The notes beneath the pieces are model-generated. The model ran no database searches and had not been told where the DNA came from. It saw nothing but the letters and a program-made list of their open reading frames with translations. The translations under genes were made by a program, and so were the position numbers. This document shows positions 1-8,404 of a stretch of 64,000 nt of DNA, piece by piece (the first letter of the stretch is position 1; every line of letters starts with the position of its first letter). Source of the stretch: Nostoc sp. UHCC 0702 (GTDB taxonomy: Bacteria > Cyanobacteriota > Cyanobacteriia > Cyanobacteriales > Nostocaceae); NCBI GenBank assembly GCA_017164015.1, contig CP071065.1:2694501-2758500 (forward strand), read 5' to 3'.

Positions 1-1
1 A

Positions 2-391
2 ATTGATAGTGTTGCTGTCAGTATTGGGGAAAAAAGTCTAGCAGGTCATGTTCATAAAGCTCTTGAATATAAATATATTTTTTCATGGAACGATGAGTTT
101 AATCATCCGCTGATATTAACTGAACACATTGTATGCTGGAATATGCCCAATGGAGAAAATGGTGATAAAATTAGTGACTCATACAATTACTTCGGGGAAA
201 TTTCGTTGAGTCAAGAACTTGATGGACTAGGCTATGAAATTATAAATATCCAGAGTCGTGAAGGGGATTATCATGGTGGTAAAGTAAAAGTAATTAGCCT
301 GAAAAATCTGCTCAACAAGACTTTTACATGCCAATGGGAAGAGCCACCCGCTAAAGTAACTACTCATACGACGAGGAAGAAAAAGCGCTAA
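2..391 (+). CDS. Hypothetical protein, 5'-partial (C-terminal 129 aa)
   Basis: The reading frame is open from base 2, so the gene starts before the window; the first internal Met codon is at 143. The visible part is soluble-looking, with no membrane segment and no family I recognise. Its C-terminus is basic (TTHTTRKKKR). The stop codon TAA (389-391) falls exactly where a MITE begins (AGAGGATG from 391), so the original C-terminus may have been trimmed or replaced by that insertion. Function unknown. Confidence 0.6.
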   Translation: MDSVAVSIGEKSLAGHVHKALEYKYIFSWNDEFNHPLILTEHIVCWNMPNGENGDKISDSYNYFGEISLSQELDGLGYEIINIQSREGDYHGGKVKVISLKNLLNKTFTCQWEEPPAKVTTHTTRKKKR

Positions 392-640
392 GAGGATGTC
401 TTTTAAGTATAGGGCGAATATAATTCGCTACTACACAAACTCTCGTCCGCCTACCCTACCCTGCGGGAACACCTATCCTGCGGGAAGGGCTTCCCCCAAC
501 GGTGAACGGGAACGGCGAAGCCGAACGCGGAAAACGCGAAAAAATAAGGATTTTTAACCCACGAAGGTGGGTTTTGTATGTGTAGCCGCGACTTCTAGTC
601 GCTGGGGTCAGTGTTAAATTAGACTTCTAAGACATCCTCT
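391..640. repeat. MITE family A, copy 1 (with internal insertion)
   Basis: The ends are inverted repeats: AGAGGATGTCTTTTAAGT at the left and, on the other strand at the right, AGAGGATGTCTTAGAAGT. Internal blocks (GTAGCGAATTATATTCGCCC, and GCGACTTCTAGTCGC near the right end) recur at 33.4, 38.0 and 46.8 kb. A GC-rich palindromic stretch around 450-540 is absent from the other copies and looks like a second repeat inserted into this one. No coding potential; this fills the gap between the partial gene and murG. Confidence 0.65.
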
Positions 641-716
641 AAGAAGTCAACACGACAATGGAAATCGTCCTTTTACCTTTTCTTCTGTGTCCTTTGCACT
701 CTGTGCAACTCGTTTT

Positions 717-1790
717 TTAACTCTCCACCACTTCACGCACTAAAGCAGCCAACTTTTCAGCACTATCAGGAACAGCGATCGCCTGAGCATTTTTGCTCAT
801 TTTGGCTAATTCTTCTGTTGATTGCAACAAATTCAAAACCTGATTTTGCAAAGTTTCAGCCGTTAACTCTGATTGTTTAAAGGTTAACGCCGCACCCGCT
901 TTCGTAAATACCTCTGCATTGTAAGATTGATGATCTTCAGCAGCAAAGGGGTAAGGAATCAAAATTGCTGGTGTTCCACACACCGCTAATTCTGTCAAAC
1001 TACCAGCACCAGAACGACTAATTGCTAAACAAGCGCGTCGCAATAATGGTGCCATATCGTTGTAAAAGGGTAATTCTATGTATTGCGGATGCTTGAGACT
1101 ATTTGCATCGGGATCGCGATCGCCACTTAAATGTACTACATACGCACCCGCATCAAACCAAGCCGGCGCTGCTTCACGCACCAATTTGTTGACAGCAACT
1201 GCACCCTGACTACCACCAAAGACGACAATTAAAGGAACATCATCAGGTATTGGTAAATCGAGCGTCACATTGCTGGCTGCATCTAGAAATTGCGAACGCA
1301 CCGGAGTACCCACACAAACATTTTGGGCGCGGGGTAAATATTTCGCCGCCACATCAAATCCTAGCGCCACCGCCGTACACCAAGGCCCAAAAAAACGTGT
1401 CACCTTTCCTGGTAAAGCGTTAGACTCGTGAAAAACTACAGGTAAACCAAGGGAACGCGCCGCTATCACTGCTGGCCCGGCGATATAACCCCCTGTGGTG
1501 AATACTCCTTGAAAATTACCCTGTTTGAGGATGCGTCTGACTTTGAGAATCGAACCAATGAGTTTACCCAAAATGACAACAGAGGAAAATCCCAACCCTT
1601 GCTGAAACCCTTCAACTGCAATAGTATGCAAAGGATACTGTTTGGGGACTAGTTGAGTTTCTAGCCGATTGGGCACACCCAGCCATTGAATATCATAATC
1701 AGGGAGTTCTTGCGCCAGTGCGATCGCGGGAAACAAGTGTCCACCAGTCCCACTAGCAGCTATTAATAATTTTATCGGTGTGTTTGCCAT
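717..1790 (-). CDS. murG: UDP-GlcNAc:undecaprenyl-PP-MurNAc-pentapeptide GlcNAc transferase
   Basis: MurG adds GlcNAc to lipid I to make lipid II, the last cytoplasmic step of peptidoglycan synthesis, at the inner face of the plasma membrane. The 357-aa length is normal for the family. Visible signatures: the N-terminal glycine-rich loop SGTGGHLFPA (about residue 13), HESNALPGKVTRFFGP in the N-domain, VVFGGSQGAVAVN at the domain junction, and SRSGAGSLTELAVCGTPAILIPYP in the nucleotide-sugar-binding C-domain. The gene stands alone, divergent from the next gene with an 84-bp shared upstream region. Confidence 0.95.
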   Translation of the reverse strand: MANTPIKLLIAASGTGGHLFPAIALAQELPDYDIQWLGVPNRLETQLVPKQYPLHTIAVEGFQQGLGFSSVVILGKLIGSILKVRRILKQGNFQGVFTTGGYIAGPAVIAARSLGLPVVFHESNALPGKVTRFFGPWCTAVALGFDVAAKYLPRAQNVCVGTPVRSQFLDAASNVTLDLPIPDDVPLIVVFGGSQGAVAVNKLVREAAPAWFDAGAYVVHLSGDRDPDANSLKHPQYIELPFYNDMAPLLRRACLAISRSGAGSLTELAVCGTPAILIPYPFAAEDHQSYNAEVFTKAGAALTFKQSELTAETLQNQVLNLLQSTEELAKMSKNAQAIAVPDSAEKLAALVREVVES

Positions 1791-1874
1791 CCAACCCCTA
1801 CCGTTTCGCGCCTAGCTTCACTAAGATAAAACAATTTCCTGACTTCTGTACTCAAATCAGTCAACTCTTACCAA

Positions 1875-2681
1875 ATGACTAACATTATTGCTTTATTACT
1901 CAAACGCCAACAAAATTTTACCGCTGGCATCGGACTGATGGTATCGCTACTGACACTTAGCGTCACCAGTATACAATCTGCTCAAGCTAATACACCCAAT
2001 AATGCACCAGCTGAACTGAAGAACTTGTTGACACAAATTGATGCATCAGCAAGCGTTGGCGATGTCAACAAGGTGATGCAATTCTATAGCCCCAATTTTG
2101 TGCATGGAGATGGATTAAACCGTCAGACATTGCAACAATCTTTAATTGCACTGTGGAAACAATATCCCAAATTGCGATACAGCACACAGCTGCAATCTTG
2201 GAAATCTGAGGGTAATACTATTATCGCCGAAACAGTAACTAATATAACTGGTTTACCTTCTGCTAACGCGAATAATTATGTGCTTAATGCCACGATTACA
2301 TCTCGTCAGCGTATTACAGATGCAAAAATTGTCCGCCAAGACATTTTATCTGAACGTACCTTGATTACATCTGGTAGTCAGCCACCCCAAGTTGATTTTC
2401 AATTACCACAGCAGGTAAAAGTCGGTCAGCAATATACTTTTGATGCCATTGTGAAAGAACCATTAGGTGATGATTTTCTCTTAGGAACGGCATTAGAAGA
2501 ACCCGTCCAAGCAAGCAAATATCTTAACCCCACACCTGTGGATTTACAATTATTGACATCTGGCGGAATTTTTAAAACAGGACGCGCACCATCTACCCCT
2601 GGTAACCAATGGATTTCTGCCGTGATCCTCCGAAGTAATGGCATCACAATGGTGACTCAGCGTTTGCAAGTAGTGAAATAG
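1875..2681 (+). CDS. Exported NTF2/SnoaL-like protein
   Basis: 268 aa. The N-terminus has a signal peptide: charged LLKRQQ, hydrophobic LMVSLLTLSVTS, then an AQA-type cleavage motif near residue 38. Residues about 45-165 resemble the NTF2-like / SnoaL fold (an early helix around VNKVMQFYSPNFVHGDG, then strands such as YSTQLQSWKSEGNTIIAETV), a cone-shaped fold used for ligand binding or catalysis. Residues about 175-268 form a second beta-rich part. Likely periplasmic; substrate unknown. Monocistronic, divergent from murG. Confidence 0.6.
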   Translation: MTNIIALLLKRQQNFTAGIGLMVSLLTLSVTSIQSAQANTPNNAPAELKNLLTQIDASASVGDVNKVMQFYSPNFVHGDGLNRQTLQQSLIALWKQYPKLRYSTQLQSWKSEGNTIIAETVTNITGLPSANANNYVLNATITSRQRITDAKIVRQDILSERTLITSGSQPPQVDFQLPQQVKVGQQYTFDAIVKEPLGDDFLLGTALEEPVQASKYLNPTPVDLQLLTSGGIFKTGRAPSTPGNQWISAVILRSNGITMVTQRLQVVK

Positions 2682-2762
2682 TAAAGCGCTGGGGATTGGG
2701 TACTTGTACTGAGCGAAGCCGAAGTACTGGGGATTGGGCATTAGTTATTTCTCCCCATCCCC

Positions 2763-4325
2763 TCATCTCCCCCGCTCCCCTGCTCCTAATTGATCTACCC
2801 AATAAAGATAAAATCGTTCACTATCCACCCATGCCCTTTCAAAATCCTTGATAGGAGTAATCTTTAAATTATTTTGGTTTAAATTTAGTTTTCTATGTAA
2901 TATTAGCAAAATTCTCTTTTGAGACTCTTGATTCTTTAACAAAGAAGTTATTTGTCTTAATATTTCACCTTGTTCGACTTCTTGACGACCTTTTTTAAAT
3001 AAAGTAAAACTCCCCATTTGTTGCCGTTCGGGATAGTAAAATTTTCGATTGAGATAACCCGATAATGCAGCCATATTTGCATCTCTACTACCAACAATAA
3101 ATTCATTTTCTAAGTGAGATTGTTGGATGTAATGAGCCGTTTCACGACTTGCAGAAAATGGGATGATTAAATCTCTTGCAAAACTGGAAATTCCTCCCAA
3201 TAGCTGGGCATAAAGAATGATCATAAAAGCAATATGATGCCATTTTTGACCAAATTTCAGCAACTTTGATCCCAGAGAAAATTTATTAGTCAAAAACGTA
3301 GATTCTTCATAATAACTTGCCAACCATAACGCTGCAATCAAAACTAAATAAAAATGTCCAAAATGTCGAGGACTACCTGCAAATCTCAAATATGTAAATG
3401 CAAGTATTACACCATTAGCTATCATGTAAAAAAACAGAGAAAATGGCTTTTTACATAAGTGAATTAAGGTGAAAGCAACGATAGATAAAGCAATGAAAGC
3501 ACATACAGTTAAATCTAGCCATCTTTTATGTGGGACAATCAAAAAATAACTAGCAAACAATCTGTCTATGCTTCTCAATAAATTACGTATATCTAATTGA
3601 ATTAACCATCCATTATTTAATCCCCCATGAAGATAACTATCTACCGGAGGAGTAATAATATAAATCGTCAAAAGAAAAGAAAACAGGAGAATTCCAATAC
3701 TTAAAAATAAGTCGTATTTGTGGCTTTGGCTAAAATACTGCTTTCTATGTTCACTATCAAAACAAAATTCGACTAGCAAAGTTAATGCCAAAGAAAATGA
3801 CACAAAGAAAGCATAGATACTACTATTGGCGAGTAAGCCTAATAAAATAGCTAAGTATAAATATGTTCTTTTTCTGAATGAGAAAATTCTACAAAAAGTA
3901 AAAATAAATAGCAAGCTAAATGCATAATTTCGACAAATAAGAAAATATTCATAAAAAGGAAAAAAACCAAAGGAAAACAAAAATTTTTGTTGATAATTAA
4001 AAGGACTGTATAAGCAAAAAATAGCAACCGCAGCAATTGTAATCGCTAAATGAAAAATTTGCATAGCAACGGGAGTGTCAGCAATTTGTCTCACAAATGC
4101 CAAAGATAAATACCACAAAACGGGATGGGCTTCATAATGAATATTTGCAATTAAATCTTGAAAAGTTTCACTATCTCTGACAATCAGCCAGGGATTTAGT
4201 TCATCTCGCCACATCGAATGGTTCAGAATACCTATGAAACCGAGAACTGAAAAAAGAATTATAATCAACCAAGGAGAATGAAAAGGTAAACTCGAAATCC
4301 GATTACTTAGTTTTTTTACTAGCAT
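2763..4325 (-). CDS. Multipass GT-C-like membrane glycosyltransferase
   Basis: 520 aa with about ten hydrophobic segments. The first loop carries WRDELNPWLIVRDS (about residues 39-52): an acidic D-E pair just after the first membrane segment, the hallmark of GT-C enzymes (ArnT/PMT-like) that take sugars from polyprenyl-phosphate donors. Residues after about 400 form a soluble domain. The acceptor cannot be told from sequence. The gene is clearly more AT-rich than its neighbours, which may indicate transfer. Upstream are a perfect hairpin and short repeats, so it is probably transcribed alone. Confidence 0.6.
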   Translation of the reverse strand: MLVKKLSNRISSLPFHSPWLIIILFSVLGFIGILNHSMWRDELNPWLIVRDSETFQDLIANIHYEAHPVLWYLSLAFVRQIADTPVAMQIFHLAITIAAVAIFCLYSPFNYQQKFLFSFGFFPFYEYFLICRNYAFSLLFIFTFCRIFSFRKRTYLYLAILLGLLANSSIYAFFVSFSLALTLLVEFCFDSEHRKQYFSQSHKYDLFLSIGILLFSFLLTIYIITPPVDSYLHGGLNNGWLIQLDIRNLLRSIDRLFASYFLIVPHKRWLDLTVCAFIALSIVAFTLIHLCKKPFSLFFYMIANGVILAFTYLRFAGSPRHFGHFYLVLIAALWLASYYEESTFLTNKFSLGSKLLKFGQKWHHIAFMIILYAQLLGGISSFARDLIIPFSASRETAHYIQQSHLENEFIVGSRDANMAALSGYLNRKFYYPERQQMGSFTLFKKGRQEVEQGEILRQITSLLKNQESQKRILLILHRKLNLNQNNLKITPIKDFERAWVDSERFYLYWVDQLGAGERGR

Positions 4326-4440
4326 TGTTAGTTTTGAGTATTTAATTAAAATTAAAAGGATTCCAAGATAATTTGTTTTGATAATAATTTTTTATCTGCG
4401 TTGACTACAGTATTTTATCTTATTAGACAAAAATTTAAAA

Positions 4441-4481
4441 AACTAGATACCCGATTTCTTCAATAAGTCGGGTATCTAGTT
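4441..4481. terminator. Perfect 14-bp stem hairpin, possible terminator
   Basis: AACTAGATACCCGA (4441-4454) pairs perfectly with TCGGGTATCTAGTT (4468-4481) around a 13-nt loop. On the minus strand it is followed by a T-rich run. No gene lies upstream on that strand, so an intergenic palindromic repeat is as likely as a terminator. Short TTGACAA-type repeats follow it (about 4490-4525). Confidence 0.4.
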
Positions 4482-4528
4482 CCAAATTGTTGGACAATTG
4501 ACAATTGACAATTGACTATTGACAAACA

Positions 4529-5302
4529 ATGATTTCCTTACAAAATCAAATTATTTTGATTACTGGTGCAAGTAGTGGTATTGGTAGTGCTTGTGCTAAA
4601 GTTTTCGCTGGTGCGGGTGCAAAGCTGATTTTAGCGGCGCGACGCTTAGAACGTTTGCAGCAGCTAGCAGATGCACTCAGTAAAGAGTTCGGTACAGATA
4701 TTCATTTAATACAGCTAGATGTGCGCGATCGCAATGCTGTTGAATCTGCCATCTCTCACCTACCCGCCGCCTGGTCTCATATCGACATCCTAATTAACAA
4801 CGCTGGTCTGAGTCGCGGTTTAGACAAGTTGTACGAAGGCGACTTTCAAGACTGGGAAGAAATGATTGATACCAACATTAAAGGGTTACTTTACCTCACC
4901 CGCTATGTTGTTCCCGGTATGGTTAGCCGTGGTCGCGGTCATGTGGTCAATCTCGGTTCCATTGCCGGACACCAAGCTTACCCTGGTGGTAATGTTTACT
5001 GTGGTACGAAAGCGGCGGTGAAATTAATTTCTGAAGGATTAAAACAAGATTTGTTGGGAACTCCCATCAGAGTAACTTCCGTTGACCCTGGTATGGTGGA
5101 AACTGAATTTAGTGAAGTACGCTTTCACGGCGATAACGAACGCGCAGATCAGGTTTACCAAGGAGTTACACCCCTAACTCCAGATGATGTAGCTGATGTA
5201 GTCTTTTTCTGCGTCACGCGATCGCCTCATGTCAATATTAATGAAGTAATACTCATGCCCGTTGACCAAGCTAGTGCAACATTAGTCAATCGGCGAACAT
5301 AA
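4529..5302 (+). CDS. Short-chain dehydrogenase/reductase (YdfG-like)
   Basis: 257 aa, a classical SDR. TGASSGIGSA is the Rossmann NADP-binding loop (residues 12-21), NNAG is at about 89, and the catalytic Ser/Tyr/Lys are carried by NLGSIAGHQAYPGGNVYCGTKAAVK. The segment PGMVETEFSEVRF is typical of YdfG-type 3-hydroxy acid / L-allo-threonine dehydrogenases. Substrate here is inference. The next gene follows after 42 bp on the same strand, so the two may be cotranscribed. Confidence 0.85.
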   Translation: MISLQNQIILITGASSGIGSACAKVFAGAGAKLILAARRLERLQQLADALSKEFGTDIHLIQLDVRDRNAVESAISHLPAAWSHIDILINNAGLSRGLDKLYEGDFQDWEEMIDTNIKGLLYLTRYVVPGMVSRGRGHVVNLGSIAGHQAYPGGNVYCGTKAAVKLISEGLKQDLLGTPIRVTSVDPGMVETEFSEVRFHGDNERADQVYQGVTPLTPDDVADVVFFCVTRSPHVNINEVILMPVDQASATLVNRRT

Positions 5303-5344
5303 AATTAACCTAAACATTTTTTCAACAGATAAAGTGGTAAATCT

Positions 5345-6001
5345 ATGCAGAATTCTGCTATTACGCAAAAAACTGGGGTAACAGCACTCACAGCTATCAA
5401 CACAGCCAAAGTCCTCACAATTATCTGCTTGGTCGTTCTTGCGGTCGTATTCGGTATTAAAGACTTACGACAAGTGATCTATTTGTGTCTGCACATTGGC
5501 TATTGCGTGTGGTGGTTAATAGAACAGTGGTTTTATCCCCAGCGGCGACAGATATTTAATGAACCCATAGGGGTTAGCCAATTCATATTTACACTTTTGC
5601 TCGTCGGCGTTTTTTATGCCTTACCAGGATATCTGGCATTTACCAACCCTGTTCCTTTATCTATAACAGCAACAGCCATAGCACTGCCACTGTACATTTT
5701 TGGTACGCTGATCAATGCCACTGCTGATGTCCAAAAGCTTACTGCCAAACAATACGGTGCAGGGTTAGTTAGTGATGGCATCTGGCGTTTTTCTCGTAAT
5801 ATCAATTACTTTGGTGATTTGTTACGGTATTTGAGTTTTAGTGTAGTGGCTGGTTCACCTTGGGCTTATTTAGTACCAGGGATAGTCTTATTGGCTTCCC
5901 TCCAACGCATGTCCCAGAAAGACCAGTCAATGCCCAGCAAGTATCCAGACTATACAGAGTACCAACAATCTAGCAGCCGCTTGATTCCCTTTGTTTGGTA
6001 A
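5345..6001 (+). CDS. Membrane methyltransferase / DUF1295-like protein
   Basis: 218 aa with five to six membrane segments. The C-terminal region SDGIWRFSRNINYFGDLLRY (about residues 141-160) resembles the cofactor-binding part of isoprenylcysteine methyltransferases and DUF1295 / steroid-reductase-like proteins, where the usual motif is R(H/N)xNYxGE. True activity and substrate are unknown. Follows an SDR gene by 42 bp, which hints at joint lipid or isoprenoid modification. A terminator-like hairpin follows. Confidence 0.65.
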   Translation: MQNSAITQKTGVTALTAINTAKVLTIICLVVLAVVFGIKDLRQVIYLCLHIGYCVWWLIEQWFYPQRRQIFNEPIGVSQFIFTLLLVGVFYALPGYLAFTNPVPLSITATAIALPLYIFGTLINATADVQKLTAKQYGAGLVSDGIWRFSRNINYFGDLLRYLSFSVVAGSPWAYLVPGIVLLASLQRMSQKDQSMPSKYPDYTEYQQSSSRLIPFVW

Positions 6002-6044
6002 TTACTCGTAAATTATTCCTCTGTCCTTAATACCGAATCTGAAA

Positions 6045-6077
6045 GTCGCAGGCAAAAAAGCATCTGCGATTTTTTAT
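6045..6077 (+). terminator. Rho-independent terminator
   Basis: GTCGCAG (6045-6051) pairs with CTGCGAT (6064-6070), followed by a T run. It lies 43 bp after the methyltransferase-like gene. Confidence 0.55.
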
Positions 6078-6153
6078 TTCAATTATTGCAACTCATAATC
6101 ATTTCGACTATGATTTATGTAGATAAGGTTAGATAAACAACCCCAGCAAAAGT

Positions 6154-6260
6154 ATTGACTGTTGACTGATGACTGTTGACTGTTGACTGTTGACTGTTGA
6201 CTGTTGACTATTGACTATTGACTGTTGACTATTGACTATTGACTATTGACTATTGACTGA
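6154..6260. repeat. Short tandem repeat tract (TTGACTG/TTGACTA)
   Basis: About 15 head-to-tail copies of a 7-bp unit alternating TTGACTG and TTGACTA. This is the STRR class common between genes of filamentous cyanobacteria. A minus-strand ORF across it is an artefact of the repeat. Confidence 0.8.
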
Positions 6261-6298
6261 TAACTAGTGAATAAATTCTTGATCAAAAGGAGCCAATT

Positions 6299-6694
6299 AT
6301 GAACTTTACTCGTTTTGAACACATCAATCTTGGTTGTAAAGATATTGACGTAGCTAAGAAGTTTTACCAAACTTTGTTTCCTGATTGGTATGTGCGTGCT
6401 GAGGGTGTATTCAATGGCGATCGCTGGATACATTTTGGCAATGACCAATTTTATCTTGCTTTGAATGACGGTTACGAGCAAGAGCGGGTGCATCAGCCCT
6501 ACGAAAGCATCGGTATTAATCACATTGGTTTTGTAATTAAAGACGGCGAAGCAATAACAAAATTACTTGAGGCTGAAGGCATTGAATATTACACAATGTC
6601 AGCACCGGAAACCAAGCATAGAATTTATGTTAACGACCCAGATGGTAACGAAATTGAGTTAGTACAATATAACCCTGAGTATGCACTCAAGTAA
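6299..6694 (+). CDS. VOC family protein (glyoxalase/dioxygenase fold)
   Basis: 131 aa, one vicinal-oxygen-chelate domain of two beta-alpha-beta-beta-beta modules. The first begins FTRFEHINLGCKDIDVAKKFY with a metal-ligand His; the second begins YESIGINHIGFVIKDGE, with a C-terminal ligand Glu in NDPDGNEIELVQYN. The reaction is not predictable from sequence. The start at 6299 is set by a strong AAGGAG ribosome site about 7 bp upstream. An SDR gene follows 70 bp later. Confidence 0.85.
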   Translation: MNFTRFEHINLGCKDIDVAKKFYQTLFPDWYVRAEGVFNGDRWIHFGNDQFYLALNDGYEQERVHQPYESIGINHIGFVIKDGEAITKLLEAEGIEYYTMSAPETKHRIYVNDPDGNEIELVQYNPEYALK

Positions 6695-6764
6695 TTGATT
6701 TAGTCATCAGCGATGCACTGAAGCTCACCCGAAGTGTCATCAGCCAACTAATTAACTAAAGACA

Positions 6765-7481
6765 ATGAATACAACCAAAAAACTTGCAGTCATCACAGGT
6801 GGAAATCGTGGTTTAGGATTTGAAGCATCTCGGCAATTGGCTAAAAAGGGATATAAAGTAATTCTCACTAGTAGAGATGAAGGGAAAGGCAAAGCTGCGG
6901 CTGAACAGCTACAAAATGAGGGATTAGATGTGATTTATCATCCCCTTGATGTTACTAGTGATGACAGCAGCCGTCAATTAGCTGAATTCATTGACCAGGA
7001 GTTTGGCAAACTCGATGTATTAATCAATAACGCAGCCATATACATCGACACTCAAGCAGGTAGCAATAGTATTTTTGATGTGAAACTTGATACTTTGCAA
7101 CAAACAATTGAGACAAACGTTTACGGGGTTTTGCTAGTGACTCAGGCGTTGATTCCCTTAATGAAGAAACAGAATTATGGGCGCATAGTCAATGTTTCTT
7201 CTGGTGCAGGACAACTAACTGATATGCAGGGAGGTTATCCAACATATCGCATTTCTAAAACAGCTTTGAATGCCCTCACACGAATTTTTGCCAGTGAATT
7301 AAAAGGCACAAATATTTTAGTGAATTCTGTGTGTCCAGGTTGGGTAAAAACTGATATGGGCGGCCCAGAAGCACCGCGTACCCCAGAACAAGGAGTTGAT
7401 ACAATTGTCTGGTTGGCGACTTTTGCCGATGGTGGCCCTACTGGGGGATTTTACCGCGATCGCCAATTAATTGATTGGTAA
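6765..7481 (+). CDS. Short-chain dehydrogenase (carbonyl reductase-like)
   Basis: 238 aa. TGGNRGLGFEASRQLAKKG is the NADP-binding loop in the form used by carbonyl-reductase-like SDRs. NNAAIY is the NNAG equivalent. The catalytic residues are Ser in VNVSSGAGQL, then Tyr and Lys in YPTYRISKTALN. The end GGFYRDRQLIDW matches this subgroup. Substrate unknown. Follows the VOC gene on the same strand, perhaps as a detoxification pair. A nest of MITEs starts just after the stop. Confidence 0.85.
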   Translation: MNTTKKLAVITGGNRGLGFEASRQLAKKGYKVILTSRDEGKGKAAAEQLQNEGLDVIYHPLDVTSDDSSRQLAEFIDQEFGKLDVLINNAAIYIDTQAGSNSIFDVKLDTLQQTIETNVYGVLLVTQALIPLMKKQNYGRIVNVSSGAGQLTDMQGGYPTYRISKTALNALTRIFASELKGTNILVNSVCPGWVKTDMGGPEAPRTPEQGVDTIVWLATFADGGPTGGFYRDRQLIDW

Positions 7482-7488
7482 CAAAATC

Positions 7489-7900
7489 AGGACTTATAGG
7501 TTGTTTGAAAAGTGTTTCGCTGTGACTTTAGGCACTTTTAGATCCCCTCTAACCCACGCCAGTCGCTCTACTTGGGGAGCCACTGCGTTGCGGGGGTTCC
7601 CCCCGTTGAAGCACGTGGCGTGAGACCCCAAGACCGCGCTGGCTCCCCTTAAAAAGGGAGATTTAGAGGGATCTAAAACTTTTGATACCAACAAGAGGAC
7701 TTTTCAAACATCCTCTTACACAACTGGCACACGAAATAAAGGTTAGAGTTGTCAAAAGTCCAGAGTCAATAGTCTTTAATTTAGCTTTTTTGGACTATTG
7801 ACTATTGAACGCTAGTTCGTTCAAGTCGGGAAACCCGCCCACACGACTGGCTCCTCTTGACTGCCTCAACTCAAAATTTATGACAATGCGCGTAAGTCTT
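7489..7900. repeat. MITE family D, copy 1, interrupted by a family A MITE
   Basis: The left end AGGACTTA (7489-7496) is cut by a family A element and resumes near 7717 as ACAACTGGCACACG. The right end (TGACAATGCGCGTAAGTCTT, 7881-7900) is the inverted partner. The intact relative at 45474-45619 has ends AGGACTTACGCA and TGCGTAAGTCCT. Inside are TTGACTA-type repeats and a palindromic GGGAAACCC block. Confidence 0.55.
7497..7717. repeat. MITE family A variant, copy 2
   Basis: The ends TAGGTTGTTTGAAAAG and CTTTTCAAACATCCTCT are inverted repeats. The body differs from the other copies: TAGATCCCCTCTAA near the left and a complementary TTAGAGGGATCTA near the right form a long stem around a GC-rich centre. 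A TA dinucleotide borders both sides, as expected for a Tc1/mariner or IS630 type of insertion. Confidence 0.6.
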
Positions 7901-7904
7901 GAAG

Positions 7905-8356
7905 TAGAGACATATTCAGGGATCGTATCTTTTAACAGCCTCATAATCTAGAAAAAAATGTGTGGCTTGATACAATATTTCTCAAATAACTGTCATATGC
8001 TTTCTAAGCCCTTTACTTTTACCCTTATCGCGGAAATTTCCGCTAAAGAAACACCAGAGCAATAGGAAATTACCCTTAAGCAAGTACGATTGTTCTTAAT
8101 CAATCGCAATACTTATTAACAGGTATAACTAATATCCTATGCTCTGGTGATTTACTTATTTATCGTTTTTTTAAAATATATTAAAGCAAGTTGCAAATTT
8201 TCCTTCTTACAGCTATGTAATCGCCACAATACCTTATAGTTAAATAAATAAATCTATTTAAAAAATTAATTTTTAATAGTATGACAGACTACCTAAACAA
8301 TCTCCGGTTATTTTGATAGTACATACCTGATCGCCCCATCCACGATTAAAATCAAT
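7905..8356. other. Intergenic region before miaE
   Basis: AT-rich and without a coding frame I can support. Its only clear feature is the 98-nt nested inverted repeat at 8052-8149, listed separately. It should also contain the miaE promoter, which I cannot place. Confidence 0.4.
8052..8149. other. 98-nt nested inverted repeat (ncRNA or mini-element)
   Basis: The outer arms CACCAGAGCAATAGGA and TCCTATGCTCTGGTG pair with a single bulge. The inner part pairs again (AAGTACGATTG with CAATCGCAATACTT) around TTCTTAAT. The whole stretch would fold into one long hairpin. It lies about 250 bp before miaE. It could be a small RNA, a hairpin mini-transposon or a palindromic repeat. Confidence 0.45.
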
Positions 8357-8404
8357 TTGCTGGCATCATCAGCAAAATTGAAATTTGTGGAGTTATATTA
8401 CCCT

